A DNA stretch of 64,000 nt from Streptomyces sp. NRRL S-646 (GTDB lineage: Bacteria; Actinomycetota; Actinomycetes; Streptomycetales; Streptomycetaceae): the NCBI RefSeq assembly GCF_000720765.1, contig NZ_JODC01000004.1:62001-126000 (forward strand). Reading direction: 5' to 3'. Shown in pieces: positions 14,886-24,574 of this stretch. Below the pieces are notes generated by a model, which was not told the origin of the DNA, did not search any database, and was given only the letters and a program-made list of their open reading frames with translations. Made by a program: the position numbers and the translations under genes. Numbering within the stretch: the first letter of the stretch is position 1; every line of letters begins with the position of its first letter.

Positions 14886-17312
14886 TCAGCCGGCCGGGAG
14901 GGTTTGCTCGGCCCAGATGGTCTTGCCCACGGAGGTCTGCCGGGTGCCCCAGCCCTGAGTGAGCTGGGCGACCATGTGCAGCCCCCGCCCGCCCTCGTCG
15001 TAGGTGCGGGCCCGGCGCAGGTGCGGGGCGGTGTTGCTGGCGTCGGACACCTCGCAGATCAGGGTCCGGTCCCGGATCAGCCGCAGGCCGATCGGTACGG
15101 CCCCGTAGCGGATGGCGTTGGTGACCAGTTCGCTGACCACCAGCTCGGTGACGAACGCGGCGTCCTCCAGCCCCCAGGCGGCGAGCTGGCGGGAGGTCTG
15201 GGCACGGGCGTCGGCCACGATCGCAGGGTCGGACGGCAGGGACCAGGCGGCGACCTGGTCGGCGTGCAGGGCACGGGTGCGGGCCAGGAGCAGGGCCACG
15301 TCGTCGGCGGGAGACTCCGGCAGCAGGGCCTTGAGGATGGTGTCGCAGGTGACCTCCAGGGAGGGGACGGGAGCAGCCAGCGCCTCGCAGAGCCGTTCGA
15401 GCCCGAGGCCGACATCGCGGTCGCGCGCCTCGATCAGACCGTCGGTGCAGAAGGCGAGCAGGCTGCCCTCGGGCAGCTCCAGTTCGGTGGCCTCGAAGGG
15501 CAGCCCGCCGACGCCGAGCAGCGGACCGGGGGTGAGGCGGACGACGCTGACCGTGCCGTCGGGGAGCAGCACGGCGGGCGGGACATGGCCCGCGCTGGCG
15601 AAGGTGCAGATACGGGAGACGGGGTCGTAGACGGCGTAGAGGCAGGTCGCACCGATCTCGCCACTGGCCACGTACGACTCGCCCGGGGAAATGTCCTCCC
15701 TGTCCGTGGAGAGATGGATGACCAGGTCGTCGAGGTGGGTGAGGAGTTCGTCCGGCGGCAGGTCCACGTCGGCGAGGGTGCGCACCGCGGTGCGCAGCCG
15801 TCCCATGGTGGCGGAGGCGTGGATGCCGTGCCCGACCACATCGCCGACGACGAGGGCGACACGGGTGCCGGACAGGGGCACGACGTCGAACCAGTCGCCA
15901 CCCACTCCCGCACCTCGGCCGGCCGGCAGATACCGGTACGCCACCTCGACGGCCGCCTGTTTGGGCAGGTCGCGGGGGAGCAGACTGCGCTGGAGGGTGA
16001 GGGCGTTGGTGCGCTCCCGGGTGTAGCGGCGCGCGTTGTCGACGCCGACGGCCGCCCGGCCGGCGAGTTCCTCGGCGAGCATCAGATCGTCCTGTTCGAA
16101 GGGTGGCGAGCCTTCGGTCCGGACGAAGACCGCGACGCCGAGGGTGCTGCCGCGGGCGCGCAGCGGGGTCGCGATGGCGGAGTGGATTCCGTACGTCTCG
16201 ACCGCCGCGGTGCGCGACTCACGCCCGGCGGTCCAGCGGACGAAGTCGGGATCGTCGGCCCCGCTCAGCAGCGGTCGCCCGCTGGTCAGGCAGCGGGCGG
16301 GGGGCGAGAACGGCGGGTAGTCGTCGATCTCGCCGAGGTCGACGGCGGCGTCGGGCACCACGTCGCCGCGGGTGGCGGACCGGTGGGCGACCCTGCGCAG
16401 CACCACGGTCGCGTCGACCGGGCCGGGTACCGGTTCCTCCCCGCGCAGCACGGAGTCGAGCAGGTCCACGCTGGCGAAGTCGGCGAGCCGCGGCACGGCG
16501 AGAGCGGCGAGCTCCTTGGCGGTGCGGGTCACATTGAGGGTGGTGCCGATACTGGTGCCGGCCTCTTGCAGCAGGGCCAGCCGCTGCCGCGCGGAATGCT
16601 GGTCACTGCTGTCGAACGCGGCGGTGCCCACACCGACGACCTCGCCGCTGGCGGGATCCCGCACCGGCCACAGCTCGATGATCCAGGCCGGCTGACGAGC
16701 CGGGACGGGTGCGGAGGACGGCTGCGGGGCGGAGCGCTCATAGCGCATCGGCGTGGCCTCGTCGGCGACCCGCCCGACGCAGCGGAGGAAGCCTTCCTCT
16801 GCGAGGGCTGACCCGGGCTGCTCCGGGCCCGCGTCGGAGATGGGCTCGCCGCGCTCGGCGGCCGCGTTGAGATGCCATGAGCGGGAGGCGGTGGAATAGG
16901 CGGCGAGCGCGATCGAGGACTGCGCGAAGGCCCACTCCACCATCGCCCGGTCGGGCCGGGAATCGGCGGAAGGGACGGTGACGGCGACGACGAACCCCTG
17001 GGGTGTGCCGTCGCCGCCCAGCGACGGATGGGCGTGCAGGGTCACTTCGACGCGGTGACCGTCCCGATGCTGCAGCGCCGCCGTGCCGCTCCATTCCTGG
17101 GAGCCGGTGAGGGCGAACCCCGCCGCCTGGGGAGCCTCGCGGCCGAGGAGCAGATCGGCCGCGGCACGTCCTACGACGTCCGGGGCGCGGTGGCCGAGCA
17201 GCCGCCGAGCGCCCTCGCTCCATCCCGTGACGATGCCGTCCATGCTGACGGTGACCGTCGCGACCTCGGCTGACCACCCGCGGTGACCGTCTCCCTGATC
17301 GTAAGTGGCCAT
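14886..17312 (-). CDS. SpoIIE/RsbU-type PP2C phosphatase with PAS, GAF and anti-sigma-like ATPase domains
   Basis: This 808-residue multidomain signalling protein has an N-terminal PAS domain (about 10-120), a second PAS-like stretch, a GAF domain (about 260-430), a SpoIIE phosphatase domain (about 450-660; metal-binding Asp in GGDWFDV, GDVVGHG and FCTDGLIE) and a C-terminal HATPase_c domain (about 680-800; VSELVTNAIRYG, DEGGRGLHMV). Such proteins dephosphorylate anti-sigma-factor antagonists, and the HATPase domain resembles the RsbW/SpoIIAB kinase. The ATG at 17312 is preferred over an upstream in-frame start. It is followed two bases later by the headless LacI gene. No anti-sigma or antagonist gene is adjacent. 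Confidence 0.9.
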   Translation of the reverse strand: MATYDQGDGHRGWSAEVATVTVSMDGIVTGWSEGARRLLGHRAPDVVGRAAADLLLGREAPQAAGFALTGSQEWSGTAALQHRDGHRVEVTLHAHPSLGGDGTPQGFVVAVTVPSADSRPDRAMVEWAFAQSSIALAAYSTASRSWHLNAAAERGEPISDAGPEQPGSALAEEGFLRCVGRVADEATPMRYERSAPQPSSAPVPARQPAWIIELWPVRDPASGEVVGVGTAAFDSSDQHSARQRLALLQEAGTSIGTTLNVTRTAKELAALAVPRLADFASVDLLDSVLRGEEPVPGPVDATVVLRRVAHRSATRGDVVPDAAVDLGEIDDYPPFSPPARCLTSGRPLLSGADDPDFVRWTAGRESRTAAVETYGIHSAIATPLRARGSTLGVAVFVRTEGSPPFEQDDLMLAEELAGRAAVGVDNARRYTRERTNALTLQRSLLPRDLPKQAAVEVAYRYLPAGRGAGVGGDWFDVVPLSGTRVALVVGDVVGHGIHASATMGRLRTAVRTLADVDLPPDELLTHLDDLVIHLSTDREDISPGESYVASGEIGATCLYAVYDPVSRICTFASAGHVPPAVLLPDGTVSVVRLTPGPLLGVGGLPFEATELELPEGSLLAFCTDGLIEARDRDVGLGLERLCEALAAPVPSLEVTCDTILKALLPESPADDVALLLARTRALHADQVAAWSLPSDPAIVADARAQTSRQLAAWGLEDAAFVTELVVSELVTNAIRYGAVPIGLRLIRDRTLICEVSDASNTAPHLRRARTYDEGGRGLHMVAQLTQGWGTRQTSVGKTIWAEQTLPAG

Positions 17313-17391
17313 TCTTGCTCTATTCGCGCGGTGAGGGTCCTCACAGACCCAGGGTGCGCGTCGGGCAGGAATCGGACAAGTCAGATCGGGC

Positions 17392-17628
17392 CACCGCGGC
17401 ACCCTCGCGGCCGTCGCCGCCGCCCTGTCCTACGCCCCCTCGTCGGTCTCCCAGCAGCTGTCCCAGCTGGAAGCCGAAGTGGGTGTCCCGCTGCTGGAAC
17501 CGGTCGGACGGCGGGTGCGGCCGACCGCACAGGCCGAGATCCTCGTTGCCCACACCGAAGCGGTCCTCGAACGCCTGGAGCGTGCGGAGGCGGACATCGC
17601 CACCTCCCTGACCGAGGCCGTCGAGGCG
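17392..17628 (+). pseudogene. N-terminal fragment of a LysR-family regulator gene
   Basis: One frame encodes about 79 residues of a LysR helix-turn-helix and linker helix: RGTLAAVAAALSY, SSVSQQLSQLEAEVG, RVRPTAQAEILVAHTEAV. There is no start codon or N-terminal helix before 17392. The frame runs out at the antisense end of the oxidoreductase gene, where an effector domain should begin. Both ends are therefore missing. It lies between two intact genes on the other strand and is a deletion scar. Confidence 0.75.
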
Positions 17629-19044
17629 TCACGCGCGCAGCCGCCGCAGGGCTCGGGCCGCGGCATGGGCTCCGCACATTCCATGGGCGCCGGCGCCGGG
17701 CGGGGTGGCCGCGGAGCACAGATAGTGGCCGGGGACTCCGGTGTCGTAGGGCTGCAGGGTGGGGCGTGTTCCGAGGAGGAGCTGGGGGATGTCCGTGGCG
17801 CCGGTCATGATGTTGCCGCCGACGTAGTTGGGGTTGTACTCGGCGAAGCCGGGCGTGGTGCGCACCGCGGTGCCGATGATGCGGTCCCGGAAGCCGGGTG
17901 CGAACCGCTCGATCTGGGCGGTGATCGCCTCGGTGGCGTCGCCGGTGTAGCCGTTCGGGACGTGGGCGTACGACCACACGGGGTGGATGTCGCCGGCCGA
18001 CCGTGACGGGTCGGCCAGGTACTGCTGCCCGACCAGGACGAACGGCCGCCGAGGCATCCGCCCGGCGTGGATGTCCCGCTCCGTCGCCGCGATCTCGGCG
18101 TAGGTGCCGCCGACATGCACCGTGCCGGCCCGCCGTGCCGCCTCCGCCCGCCAGGGGACGCCGCCCTCGACCGCGAAGTCGACCTTGAACGCTCCCGGTC
18201 CGTAGCGGTAGCGCCGGTAGGCGCGGGCGATCCGGGGCGGCAGCAGATCGCCGAGGATGTCGGCCAGGGCGGTGGGCGCCACGTCCCACAAGGTCACGTC
18301 CGCGTGCGGGAGTTGGGCGACCGACCGCACCCGTACCCCGGTCGCGATCGTCCCCCCGAGTTCACGCAGCAGCGCCGCCATGGCGTCGGTGATGCGGCGC
18401 GATCCCCCTTCGGCCACGGCCCAGCCGTAGCAGTGGCCGGCGGTGACGATGCCCAGCCCGATGCTTGCGGTCAGCGGCCGTTCCAGGGGGTGGAAGGCGT
18501 GCGCGGCGACCCCGCCCCACAGGCCCCTGGCCTCCTCGGTCCTGAACGCCTTCGCCAGCAGGGAGGCGGGGGCGAGCGCGGGAGCACCGAAGCGGGCGAG
18601 GCGGATCGGGTGCCGGGGCAGGCGCAGGAGCGGGCCCATGATGTCGTCGCCGAAGGTGTCGTACGCCGCCGACGGCCCCTCGAACAGCCGCCGCCAGGTC
18701 CGGCCGTCGGCGCCGAGACCGGCGGCGGTCGCGGTCACCGAGCGGTGCAGCACCCCGGCCGTGCCGCCGTCGAGCGGATGCACGCAGTCGATCTCCGGCC
18801 ACGCCCACCGCAACCCGTACCGATCGAGGCCGAGTTCGTTCAGGAACGACGAGCCGACGGCCATGGGGTGGATGGCGGAGCAGAAATCGTGCAGCAGCCC
18901 CGGCACGATCGCCTCGCCGGAGCGGGTGCCGCCGCCGATCCGGTCGGCCGCCTCCAGCACCGTGACCCGCAGGCCGGCCCGGGCCAGGGCGACGGCGGCG
19001 GCCAGACCGTTGGGCCCGGCACCGACGACGGTCGCCGTACTCAT
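17629..19044 (-). CDS. NAD(P)/FAD-dependent oxidoreductase, phytoene desaturase-like
   Basis: The 471-residue flavoprotein has the N-terminal FAD motif VVGAGPNGLAAAVALARAG with the acidic residue at strand end (VLEAADRIGGGTRS). The C-terminal FAD-contacting segment HGMCGAHAAARAL is also present. The domain order and length match the phytoene desaturase/amine oxidase superfamily found widely in Streptomyces. The substrate is unknown. AAAGGAG lies six bases before the ATG at 19044. It stands alone, divergent from the GH43 gene. The LysR fragment overlapping its stop codon suggests that a former neighbour was lost. A carotenoid role is possible but no other carotenoid genes are nearby. Confidence 0.85.
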   Translation of the reverse strand: MSTATVVGAGPNGLAAAVALARAGLRVTVLEAADRIGGGTRSGEAIVPGLLHDFCSAIHPMAVGSSFLNELGLDRYGLRWAWPEIDCVHPLDGGTAGVLHRSVTATAAGLGADGRTWRRLFEGPSAAYDTFGDDIMGPLLRLPRHPIRLARFGAPALAPASLLAKAFRTEEARGLWGGVAAHAFHPLERPLTASIGLGIVTAGHCYGWAVAEGGSRRITDAMAALLRELGGTIATGVRVRSVAQLPHADVTLWDVAPTALADILGDLLPPRIARAYRRYRYGPGAFKVDFAVEGGVPWRAEAARRAGTVHVGGTYAEIAATERDIHAGRMPRRPFVLVGQQYLADPSRSAGDIHPVWSYAHVPNGYTGDATEAITAQIERFAPGFRDRIIGTAVRTTPGFAEYNPNYVGGNIMTGATDIPQLLLGTRPTLQPYDTGVPGHYLCSAATPPGAGAHGMCGAHAAARALRRLRA

Positions 19045-19244
19045 CCCGACTCCTTTCGTTCGACCTGTCGCACATCGTTCGAAACCTCTTGACGCCCCAC
19101 AGGACGCCGATTGAAACTCTCGCAACACGACGTCACCTCCACGTAACACCAGGCCTGCGGCGAACGCGCTGTCGGCCGGCTCCCGCTTGCTCGCATCCCG
19201 CCTTTCTCCCCGTCATCAGCCATGTCTCAGCAGGGAATCCCGAC

Positions 19245-22200
19245 ATGACGCACAGCGCACGACTTCCCGGCCGCGCGAGACGCCTGGCGGGCCATCTCGC
19301 CGGACTGACCGCCGCCGCGATGCTCCTGACCCTCGCCGGTCCCGCCCTCCCCGCACAGGCGGCCCAGACGGCCGAAGCCTCGGACCTCACCGACGGTCTG
19401 GCCCTGTGGTACAAACTCGACGCCGGATCCGGGACCACCGTGAGCGACGCCTCCGGCAACGGCCGCGACGGCACGGTGAGCGGCACCGCCGACTGGTCGG
19501 CGTCCGGTAAGGGGCTCGCCTTCAACGGGTCCGACACCTACATCAAGGTGCCGGACGACGTCATGAAGGGCATGGACTCGATCACCGTCTCCCTGGACGT
19601 GCTCCTCGACTCCGCGCAGACCACGCCGTACTTCCTCTACGGCTTCGGCAACTCCAGCGGCGGCAACGGCAACGGCTACCTGTTCACCACCGGCAACTCC
19701 CTGCGCACCTCGGTGGCGACCGGCAACTGGTCGACGGAACAGACCACGAAGCCGTCCGACTCCCACAACCTCACCCGCGCGGTCTGGAAGCACCTCGCCT
19801 ACACCCAGACCGGCACCACGGGCGTGCTCTACGAGGACGGCGTCGAGGTGGGCCGCAACACGTCGGTGACCATCACCCCCGGCGCGATCGGCTCCGGCAC
19901 CACCACCGCCAACTACATAGGCAAGTCCGTGTACTCCGGCGACAAGCTCTTCAAGGGCCGGATCCGCGACTTCCGCGTATACGACCGCGCACTGGCCGGC
20001 TCGGAGGTCGAGCAACTCGCCCTCCCCGTCGACACACAGGGCGTCGCGGACGACAAGGCGGCCCTGAACCTCGGTGACACCAGCGCCGTCACCGCCGACC
20101 TGGACCTGCCGAAGACCGGTACGGCCGGCGGCTCCACGATCAGCTGGGCCAGCGACAACACCGCGGTCGTCTCGGACTCCGGCAAGGTCGCCCGCCCCGC
20201 CGCCGGTTCACCGGACGGCCACGCCACGCTGACGGCGACCCTGAAGAAGGGCACGGTCACCGACACCCGGACCTTCGAAGTGACGGTCCTGCCCGACTTC
20301 GACGACGCCACCGCCACCCGGCAGGCCGCCGACGCGCTGACCGTCCACAACCTCGACGACGCACGCGGCAACCTCACCCTCCCGGCAAGCGGTTCCTACG
20401 ACACGAAGGTCGCCTGGTCCTCCGCGAAGGCGGACGTCGTCTCCGCCGATGGTGTGGTCCACCGCCCCGCGCACGGCGACGGCGCCGCCACCGTCGAGCT
20501 GACCGCCACCGTGACCAAGGGCGAGGCGACCGCCACCCGCACCTTCACCGCGCACGTGCCCGAACTGCCCGCCAAGGCAGCCCTCAAGGGCTACATGTTC
20601 AGCTACTTCACCGGCGAGGGCACCGCGGACGGCGAACAGATCTACAACGCCCTCAGCAAGGGCAACGACCCCCTGCACTGGCGGGAGTTGAACGACGGCA
20701 AGCCCGTCCTCACCTCCACGCTCGGCGAGAAGGGCCTGCGCGACCCGTTCATCATCCGCTCCCCCGAGGGCGACAAGTTCTACCAGATCGCCACCGACCT
20801 CAGGATCTACGGCAACGGCGACTGGGATGCCGCCCAGCGCACCGGCAGCAAGTCGATCATGATCTGGGAGTCCACCGACCTGGTGCACTGGACGAACCAG
20901 CGGCTGGTGAAGATCTCCCCCGACAGCGCCGGCAACACCTGGGCACCTGAAGCGTTCTACGACGCGAAGCGCGGCGAGTACGTGGTCTTCTGGGCGTCGA
21001 AGCTGTACGACAACGCCGACCACGGCGGCGACACGTACAACCGCATGATGTACGCCACCACCCGCGATTTCTACACCTTCAGCGAGCCCAAGGTGTGGAT
21101 CGACCGCGGCTACTCGGTCATCGACTCCACGATGATCCAGCACGACGGGACGTACTACCGCCTGTCCAAGGACGAGCGGAACAACACCTCCTCCACCCCC
21201 AACAGCAAGTTCATCTTCGAGGAGAAGAGCGACTCGATCCTGGGCTCCTGGGACCCGGTCGCCGAGGGCATCGGCAAGGGCGCGATGAGCGCGGCCGAGG
21301 GGCCGCTGGTGTTCAAGTCCAACACCGAGGACAAGTGGTACGCCTTCCTCGACGAGTTCGGCGGCCGCGGCTACATCCCCTTCGAGACGACGGACCTGGC
21401 CTCCGGCAACTGGACCCCGTCCACCGGCTACGACCTGCCGGCCAGGCCCCGCCACGGCACCGTTCTGCCCGTCACCCAGGCCGAGTACGACCGTCTGCTG
21501 CGCGCCTACCAGCCCGACCAGCTGGTGGAGAGCGTCGAGGGCGTGAAGGTGAGGACGAAGACCGGTCAGGCGCCGGTCCTGCCGGCCACCGTGATCGCCA
21601 AGTACGCCGACGGGGTCGACCGGCCCACCGCCGTCACCTGGGACGACGTCCCGGCCTCGGCCTACGCGGCCCCCGGAACCTTCACCGTGACCGGCAGTCT
21701 GCCGGACGGCTCGGCCCTCCCCGTCCAGGCCGAGGTCACGGTGTCGGAGGAGGGCGCCGACGTCCCGGCCGACCTGCTCCTGCACTACGACTTCGACGAG
21801 ACGGGCGGCAACATCGCCCGCGACTCCAGCGGCCACGGCTACCATGGCACCTACGTCCACACGCCCGACTTCGGCACGGGTGTGCAGGGCGGCTCGTTCA
21901 AGATGTCGGGGGACGCGTCGAGTTCGCCGTATGTGAAGATCCCGAACGGGGTGCTGAAGAACGCCGACAGCGTGACCGTGTCGACGTACGCGAAGTGGAA
22001 GGGCGGCAGCAGCTTCCAGTGGCTGTTCGGGCTGGGCCCCGACAGCAACAAGTACCTCTTCGCCACCCCCTCCAACGGCGGCTCCAGCCTCTACTCGGCG
22101 ATCACGAAGGCCAGTTGGTCGGCGGAGTCGAAGCTGACGGCCGGCTCGCAGCTCACGCCCGGTGAGTGGCGGCACGTCACCGTCACCCTCGACGGCTCGA

Positions 22201-24458
22201 CCGGCACGATGGTCCTCTACGTCGACGGCATCGAGGCGGCGCGCACCACTACCACCATCAAGCCGTCCGAGCTGTACGACGCGAACAAGGACTACAGCGG
22301 CTACATCGGCCGTTCCCTGTACTCGGCCGACCCGTACTTCGGCGGCGAGGTCGACGACTTCCGGATCTATGACCGGGCCCTGTCGGCCGCGGAGGTCATG
22401 GAGCTCAGCGGCAACACGGCGGGCATCGCGAAGGCCACGCACCCTGATCTGAAGGTCGACGCCATCATCGACAACGCCGACAGCAAGATCACCCTCCCGC
22501 TCGAGGAAGGCACCGATCTCACCTCACTGGCACCGGAGTTCACCCTGGCCCACGGCGCGGCGATCAGCCCCGCCTCCGGCAGCGTCCAGGACTTCAGCAA
22601 GCCGGTGACGTACGAGGTGACGGGCTCCGACGGCAAGAAGCGCACCTGGACCGTGTCGGCGCTCATCATGAAGAGCCCGGTGCTGCCCGGCCTGAACGCC
22701 GACCCGAACATCGTCCGATTCGGCGACACCTTCTACATGTACCCGACGACCGACGGCTTCGAGGGCTGGAGCGGTACGCAGTTCAAGGCGTACTCCTCGA
22801 CCGATCTGGTCCACTGGAAGGACCACGGCGTCATCCTCGACCTGGGCCCGGACGTCTCCTGGGCGGACAGCAGGGCCTGGGCGCCGACCATCGCCGAGAA
22901 GGACGGGAAGTACTACTTCTACTTCTGCGCCGACGCGAACATCGGTGTCGCGGTCTCAGACTCGCCGACGGGCCCGTTCAAGGACGCGCTCGGCAAGCCG
23001 CTCCTGAAGGCGGGGGCCTTCAGCGGCCAGATGATCGACCCCGCGGTCTTCACCGACGACGACGGCCAGTCGTACCTGTACTTCGGCAACGGCCACGCGT
23101 ACGTGGTGCCATTGGGCGCCGACATGACCTCCATCGACACCTCGAAGGTCAAGGACATCACCCCGAGCGGTTACAACGAGGGCTCCTTCGTCATCAAGCG
23201 CAAGGGCACCTACTACTTCATGTGGTCGGAGAACGACACCCGGGACGAGAACTACCGGGTCGCCTACGCCACCGGCCCTTCCCCCACCGGCCCCTGGACC
23301 AAGCGGGGCGTGATCCTCTCGAAGGACCTCTCCCAGGGCATCAAGGGCACCGGCCACCACAGCGTCGTACACGTGCCCGACACCGACGACTGGTACATCG
23401 CCTACCACCGCTTCGCCATCCCCGGCGGAGACGGCACCCACCGTGAAACCACCATCGACAAGATGGAGTTCGACTCCGACGGCCTGATCGAGAGGGTCGT
23501 CCCGACGCTCACGAGCATCGACCCGGTCACCATCGTCCACGCGGGTCCGGACGCCACCGGCACCGAGGGCGAGGCCATTCCGCTCGCCGGCACGATCTCC
23601 GGCGCCGGTACGCCCAGGTGGACGGTCGAGGAAGGTGCCCCGTGCACCGTCACCGACGCCAACTCGGCCCGGACCACGGTCACTTGCACCGACAACGGCA
23701 CCTTCAAGCTGACCCTGACCGGCGGCCGCAGCACCGACACCACCACGGTCACGGTTTCCAACGCCGCCCCGTCGATCACCTCGGCGACAGGCCCGGTGAC
23801 CCCGACTCCCGTTGGGAAAGCGGTGGTTGTCACCGCTGCCTTCACCGATCCGGGCACGTCCGACAGCCACACCTGCACGATCGACTGGAAGGACGGCACC
23901 AAACCGACATCGGGCCGACTCACCGGCTCCGGCGACGCCTGCCGTGCCGAGCACGTCTACGGCGCCGCAGGCATCCACCGCCCGGTGATCACCGTCTCGG
24001 ACGACGACGGGGGCACGGACAGCACAACGCTGCCCGAGGTGATCGTCTACGACCGTGCCGCCGGTCCGGCGTTCGGCGCCGGCACGATCACGTCACCGGC
24101 CGGCGCCTACCCGGCCAGGCCGGAGCTGACCGGCAAGGCGGCGTTCACCTTCGGCGCCCGCTACCACAAGGGGGCCGCCACCCCCACCGGGGAGGCCGTG
24201 TTCGTCTTCGGCGCCGCCCGGCTCAACTTCCGCTCCACCGGCTCCGACTGGCTCGTGATCACCGGCTCCCGGGCCGTCTACCAGGGCTCCGGCACGGTCG
24301 ACGGCCACGGCGGCTACGGGTTCCGTCTCACCGCCACCGACAGGCCGGACACGTACCGCATCAGGATCTGGAAGAAGACCACCGGCGACGTCGTCTACGA
24401 CAACCAGGACGGTACGAGGACCACCGGCACCGTCACCGTCGGAAGCCACCGGCACTAG
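19245..24458 (+). CDS. Secreted multidomain glycoside hydrolase with two GH43 catalytic domains
   Basis: The 1737-residue secreted protein has a signal peptide (about 1-40, ending AQA). The visible order is LamG-type jelly roll (about 50-260), two Ig-like modules (262-442), GH43 five-bladed propeller 1 (about 447-755; RDPFIIR, VIDSTMI, AAEGPLVF), a Big-type module (762-842), LamG 2 (844-1056), a small beta domain (1066-1140), GH43 propeller 2 (about 1144-1425; NADPNIV, QMIDPAVF, YNEGSFV), PKD-like modules (1430-1640) and a C-terminal beta domain. Each GH43 has an Asp base and Glu acid candidate. GH43 enzymes remove arabinose or xylose from plant polysaccharides, and the neighbouring GH53 galactanase points to arabinogalactan or arabinan. 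Terminator hairpin at 24481. Confidence 0.9.
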   Translation: MTHSARLPGRARRLAGHLAGLTAAAMLLTLAGPALPAQAAQTAEASDLTDGLALWYKLDAGSGTTVSDASGNGRDGTVSGTADWSASGKGLAFNGSDTYIKVPDDVMKGMDSITVSLDVLLDSAQTTPYFLYGFGNSSGGNGNGYLFTTGNSLRTSVATGNWSTEQTTKPSDSHNLTRAVWKHLAYTQTGTTGVLYEDGVEVGRNTSVTITPGAIGSGTTTANYIGKSVYSGDKLFKGRIRDFRVYDRALAGSEVEQLALPVDTQGVADDKAALNLGDTSAVTADLDLPKTGTAGGSTISWASDNTAVVSDSGKVARPAAGSPDGHATLTATLKKGTVTDTRTFEVTVLPDFDDATATRQAADALTVHNLDDARGNLTLPASGSYDTKVAWSSAKADVVSADGVVHRPAHGDGAATVELTATVTKGEATATRTFTAHVPELPAKAALKGYMFSYFTGEGTADGEQIYNALSKGNDPLHWRELNDGKPVLTSTLGEKGLRDPFIIRSPEGDKFYQIATDLRIYGNGDWDAAQRTGSKSIMIWESTDLVHWTNQRLVKISPDSAGNTWAPEAFYDAKRGEYVVFWASKLYDNADHGGDTYNRMMYATTRDFYTFSEPKVWIDRGYSVIDSTMIQHDGTYYRLSKDERNNTSSTPNSKFIFEEKSDSILGSWDPVAEGIGKGAMSAAEGPLVFKSNTEDKWYAFLDEFGGRGYIPFETTDLASGNWTPSTGYDLPARPRHGTVLPVTQAEYDRLLRAYQPDQLVESVEGVKVRTKTGQAPVLPATVIAKYADGVDRPTAVTWDDVPASAYAAPGTFTVTGSLPDGSALPVQAEVTVSEEGADVPADLLLHYDFDETGGNIARDSSGHGYHGTYVHTPDFGTGVQGGSFKMSGDASSSPYVKIPNGVLKNADSVTVSTYAKWKGGSSFQWLFGLGPDSNKYLFATPSNGGSSLYSAITKASWSAESKLTAGSQLTPGEWRHVTVTLDGSTGTMVLYVDGIEAARTTTTIKPSELYDANKDYSGYIGRSLYSADPYFGGEVDDFRIYDRALSAAEVMELSGNTAGIAKATHPDLKVDAIIDNADSKITLPLEEGTDLTSLAPEFTLAHGAAISPASGSVQDFSKPVTYEVTGSDGKKRTWTVSALIMKSPVLPGLNADPNIVRFGDTFYMYPTTDGFEGWSGTQFKAYSSTDLVHWKDHGVILDLGPDVSWADSRAWAPTIAEKDGKYYFYFCADANIGVAVSDSPTGPFKDALGKPLLKAGAFSGQMIDPAVFTDDDGQSYLYFGNGHAYVVPLGADMTSIDTSKVKDITPSGYNEGSFVIKRKGTYYFMWSENDTRDENYRVAYATGPSPTGPWTKRGVILSKDLSQGIKGTGHHSVVHVPDTDDWYIAYHRFAIPGGDGTHRETTIDKMEFDSDGLIERVVPTLTSIDPVTIVHAGPDATGTEGEAIPLAGTISGAGTPRWTVEEGAPCTVTDANSARTTVTCTDNGTFKLTLTGGRSTDTTTVTVSNAAPSITSATGPVTPTPVGKAVVVTAAFTDPGTSDSHTCTIDWKDGTKPTSGRLTGSGDACRAEHVYGAAGIHRPVITVSDDDGGTDSTTLPEVIVYDRAAGPAFGAGTITSPAGAYPARPELTGKAAFTFGARYHKGAATPTGEAVFVFGAARLNFRSTGSDWLVITGSRAVYQGSGTVDGHGGYGFRLTATDRPDTYRIRIWKKTTGDVVYDNQDGTRTTGTVTVGSHRH

Positions 24459-24480
24459 AACCCCCACCACGCACACCGCT

Positions 24481-24512
24481 GAGCCGTGCCCGGCACACCC
24501 CGGGCACGGCTC
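24481..24512 (+). terminator. Intrinsic terminator after the GH43 gene
   Basis: A perfect 13-bp stem (GAGCCGTGCCCGG with its complement at 24500-24512) closes a six-base loop 22 bases after the stop codon. It is followed by a T/C-rich stretch and separates the GH43 and GH53 transcripts. Confidence 0.8.
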
Positions 24513-24532
24513 TCTGCTGACGGGCACCCATG

Positions 24533-24547
24533 TGTGCACGTTCCCAG
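24533..24547 (+). promoter_or_regulatory. Upstream copy of direct repeat TGTGCACGTTCCCAG
   Basis: It matches 14 of 15 bases of the copy at 24601-24615, 68 bases further on. The pair frames the GH53 promoter and may be a two-site regulator target. Confidence 0.45.
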
Positions 24548-24574
24548 TTCGTCCCATCCGCCTTGCGCTTTGCA

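Noticed and set aside
19045..19244. GAAAC-type motifs (GTTCGAAACC, TTGAAACTCTCG) before the GH43 gene
   Set aside because: They suggest a glycosidase operator but form no clear palindrome, and I could not place a convincing promoter next to them.
20208..22442. 744-residue minus-strand open frame inside the GH43 gene
   Set aside because: The plus-strand frame carries LamG and GH43 domains without break. The antisense product is Gly/Arg/Val-rich and shows no family signature.
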